NCBI GenBank assembly: GCA_025935275.1
Contig: JAICVP010000099.1
Coordinates: 1-7,590 of the forward strand
Length of the DNA stretch: 7,590 nucleotides
DNA from: Thermoleophilia bacterium
GTDB taxonomy: Bacteria > Actinomycetota > Thermoleophilia > Gaiellales > Gaiellaceae
Reading direction: 5' to 3'
The notes below the pieces were generated by a model that saw only the letters and a list, made by a program, of their open reading frames with translations, ran no database searches and was not told the origin of the DNA. This document shows, piece by piece, positions 6,274 through 7,590 of this stretch. The first letter of the stretch is position 1. Each line of letters starts with the position of its first letter. The translations under genes were made by a program, and so were the position numbers.

Positions 6274-7590
6274 GTGCTCTCGACGCTTTCCCTGCTGTTC
6301 GAGCGCCTCGACGCCCGCAACGTCCGCTATTGCCACTGGAAGAGCAACTGGGTTCTGGCGGAGACCCTCGCCGCCGAGACCGACATCGATCTTCTCGTCA
6401 AGCGTGAGGACGCGCAGGTGTTTCGGTCGATCATCGAGGGGCTGGGCTTTCGCCCGGCTATCGAGGCCGGCGTTCCGCCGTTCCCATCGGTGGAGCACCA
6501 TCTCGCCCTCGACGAGGCGGAGGGCGCAATCGTCCACGTCCATGCGTACTACCGCGTCATCTCGGGCGAGAGCCTGACGAAGAACTATCGGCTGCCCCTC
6601 GAGGAGATGCTTCTTGCGAACGTCACCCGAGCGGGCCCCGTCAACGTCCCGCAGAAGGGAGCCGAGCTCGTCATCTTCGTGTTGCGAATGTCCCTTAAGC
6701 ACGCGACGCTCGCGGAGCTCGCACTGCTTCTCAGAGGATGGGACGACGTCCGTCTGGAGGCGTCGTGGCTCGCGACAGACGAGGCGCGGGACGAGGCACG
6801 GGAGCTGCTGGCCGCCTGGCTTCCCTCCTTCGACGCAGATCTGTTCGACCAGGCACTCGCGAGCCTGTTGGGTCCGGCGGCCCTGTGGCGCCGGGTGGTG
6901 CTCGGCCGCCGGGTTCGACGCGAGCTTCGACAGTTCGCCCGGCGCGGTCGGCTCCGAGCATGGGCCGCCGGCGTGCATGCGTTCACCGGCAGGGCGATCT
7001 ACCGCGCACGCGGGACTCGGAAAGGCCTCACGCTCGGCGAGGGAGGGGCTGTGATCGCCTTCGTGGGGGCAGAGGCGACCGGCAAGTCGACGGTGCTGGC
7101 AGAGATGGAGCGCTGGCTCGGCCGATACTTGACGATTCAGCGCGTGCATGCGGGGAAGCCCCCCAGTACGCCCTTGACGTTCTTGCCCAATCTCCTGCTT
7201 CCGCTCCTCCGTTCCATGCTTCCCCATCAGCGCTCGACCCGCGTGGCCGAGCGCCGCCATTCGGCGGAGGCTCCGTCATCGGCGAGGTCGAACAGCGATT
7301 TCCCGCTTCTCTTCGGATTACGGTCCGTGCTTCTCGCGCATGATCGGAAGGTGCTCCTGACGCGGGCATTCGCGAGCGCCGTCAACGGCAGCATCGTCCT
7401 GTGTGACCGGTACCCGTCGGCGGGCAGCGGGGCGCCCGACGGCGCCCAGCTGGGCTCGCCCGGTGCAAGCCATCAGGGCCGCCTCCGACGTTGGCTTGCC
7501 CGGCGTGAATCCCGCCTCTATCGGATGATCGTTCCGCCGGATCTCGCGATCTACCTCTCGGCTCCCCTGGAAACGACCCTCGAGCGAAAC
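6274..7590 (+). CDS. Fusion 2: second nucleotidyltransferase-like + thymidylate-kinase-like protein (3' end outside window)
   Basis: Open from GTG 6274 to the last base: 439 residues without a stop. The start is 2 nt after the kinase B stop, and the frame is uninterrupted. It has the domain order of fusion 1. The nucleotidyltransferase-like part carries Y-C-H-W-K-S-N (19-25), D-I-D-L-L-V (37-42), V-H-V-H-A-Y-Y (87-93) and T-K-N-Y-R-L-P (102-108). After a helical Arg-rich linker comes Walker A G-A-E-A-T-G-K-S (265-272, Lys271), H-A-G-K-P-P, then C-D-R-Y-P with Asp378 and Asp389. P-P-D-L-A-I-Y-L is the strand before the basic lid, where the window ends. Compared with fusion 1 it lacks the ~20-residue N-terminal extension, has a less glycine-rich P-loop, a Ser/Arg-rich insert around residues 315-335, and Gln392 where fusion 1 has Arg412. 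About 60-70 residues are probably missing at the C-terminus. Substrate unknown; it is a paralogue of fusion 1, probably with a related but distinct acceptor. Confidence 0.87.
   Translation, partial: MLSTLSLLFERLDARNVRYCHWKSNWVLAETLAAETDIDLLVKREDAQVFRSIIEGLGFRPAIEAGVPPFPSVEHHLALDEAEGAIVHVHAYYRVISGESLTKNYRLPLEEMLLANVTRAGPVNVPQKGAELVIFVLRMSLKHATLAELALLLRGWDDVRLEASWLATDEARDEARELLAAWLPSFDADLFDQALASLLGPAALWRRVVLGRRVRRELRQFARRGRLRAWAAGVHAFTGRAIYRARGTRKGLTLGEGGAVIAFVGAEATGKSTVLAEMERWLGRYLTIQRVHAGKPPSTPLTFLPNLLLPLLRSMLPHQRSTRVAERRHSAEAPSSARSNSDFPLLFGLRSVLLAHDRKVLLTRAFASAVNGSIVLCDRYPSAGSGAPDGAQLGSPGASHQGRLRRWLARRESRLYRMIVPPDLAIYLSAPLETTLERN

Larger units (their letters stand above)
958..7590 (+). other. 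Putative glycan-modification operon
   Basis: Six same-strand genes follow each other with GTGA (2139-2142), +10 nt, ATGA (4383-4386), ATGA (5486-5489) and +2 nt junctions. No terminator-like hairpin with a T-run occurs at any of them, so one transcript with translational coupling is likely. No clear promoter is visible before 958. The gap 922-957 holds only the 8-base palindrome CAGCGCTG (935-942) and no T-run, so transcription may enter from the upstream gene or from outside the window. The transcript continues past 7590. Confidence 0.75.

Noticed and set aside
2259..6348. Identical 21-base stretches at 2259-2279 and 6328-6348, considered as a direct repeat or recombination site
   Set aside because: Both encode the same conserved Y-C-H-W-K-S-N motif of the two paralogous fusions, and identity stops at the motif edge. 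Shared ancestry and constrained residues explain it.
6268..7260. 330-codon minus-strand open frame opposite fusion 2
   Set aside because: Same reason: low-complexity charged translation with no domain, opposite a frame with P-loop and nucleotidyltransferase motifs conserved with fusion 1.
7200..7320. Possible frameshift in fusion 2, because of a Ser/Arg-rich insert
   Set aside because: The same frame continues on both sides into motifs conserved with fusion 1 (H-x-G-x-P-P before, C-D-R-Y-P after) without a stop. An in-frame insertion or divergence is simpler.

Overview
The window comes from a high-GC bacterium (roughly two-thirds G+C by eye, with strong G/C preference at third codon positions). 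All genes lie on the + strand and almost no DNA is non-coding. I cannot name the genus. Cadherin-like extracellular repeats beside glycan genes occur in several phyla (Proteobacteria, Myxococcota, Planctomycetes and various uncultured lineages).

Layout: (1) 1-921 is the 3' end of a large, probably secreted, cadherin-like protein that ends in four tandem ~65-residue repeats. (2) After a 36-nt gap, six tightly packed genes run from 958 past the end of the window: GT4 glycosyltransferase A (958-2142); a fusion of a nucleotidyltransferase-like domain and a thymidylate-kinase-like domain, fusion 1 (2139-3671); small P-loop kinase A (3682-4386); GT4 glycosyltransferase B (4383-5489); small P-loop kinase B (5486-6271); and a second fusion of the same type, fusion 2 (6274 to beyond 7590). 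Three junctions are 4-base start/stop overlaps (GTGA, ATGA, ATGA). The other two gaps are 10 and 2 nt, so the set is very probably one transcript with coupled translation.

The two GT4 enzymes point to cell-surface polysaccharide or glycolipid assembly at the cytoplasmic face of the membrane. The unusual part is four P-loop kinase-like domains and two nucleotidyltransferase-like domains in under 7 kb, with the fusion gene present twice and diverged. Both fusions share the motifs YCHWKSN, DIDLLV, VHVHA(H/Y)Y, TKNYRLP, a P-loop, H-x-G-x-PP and CDRYP-x7-D. This suggests a phosphoryl- or nucleotidyl-transfer module that modifies a glycan or its precursor. That function is inference: the domain types are recognisable, but no substrate is shown by the sequence.

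No RNA gene, insertion sequence, CRISPR array, attachment site or convincing terminator was seen. No gap between genes exceeds 36 bases.
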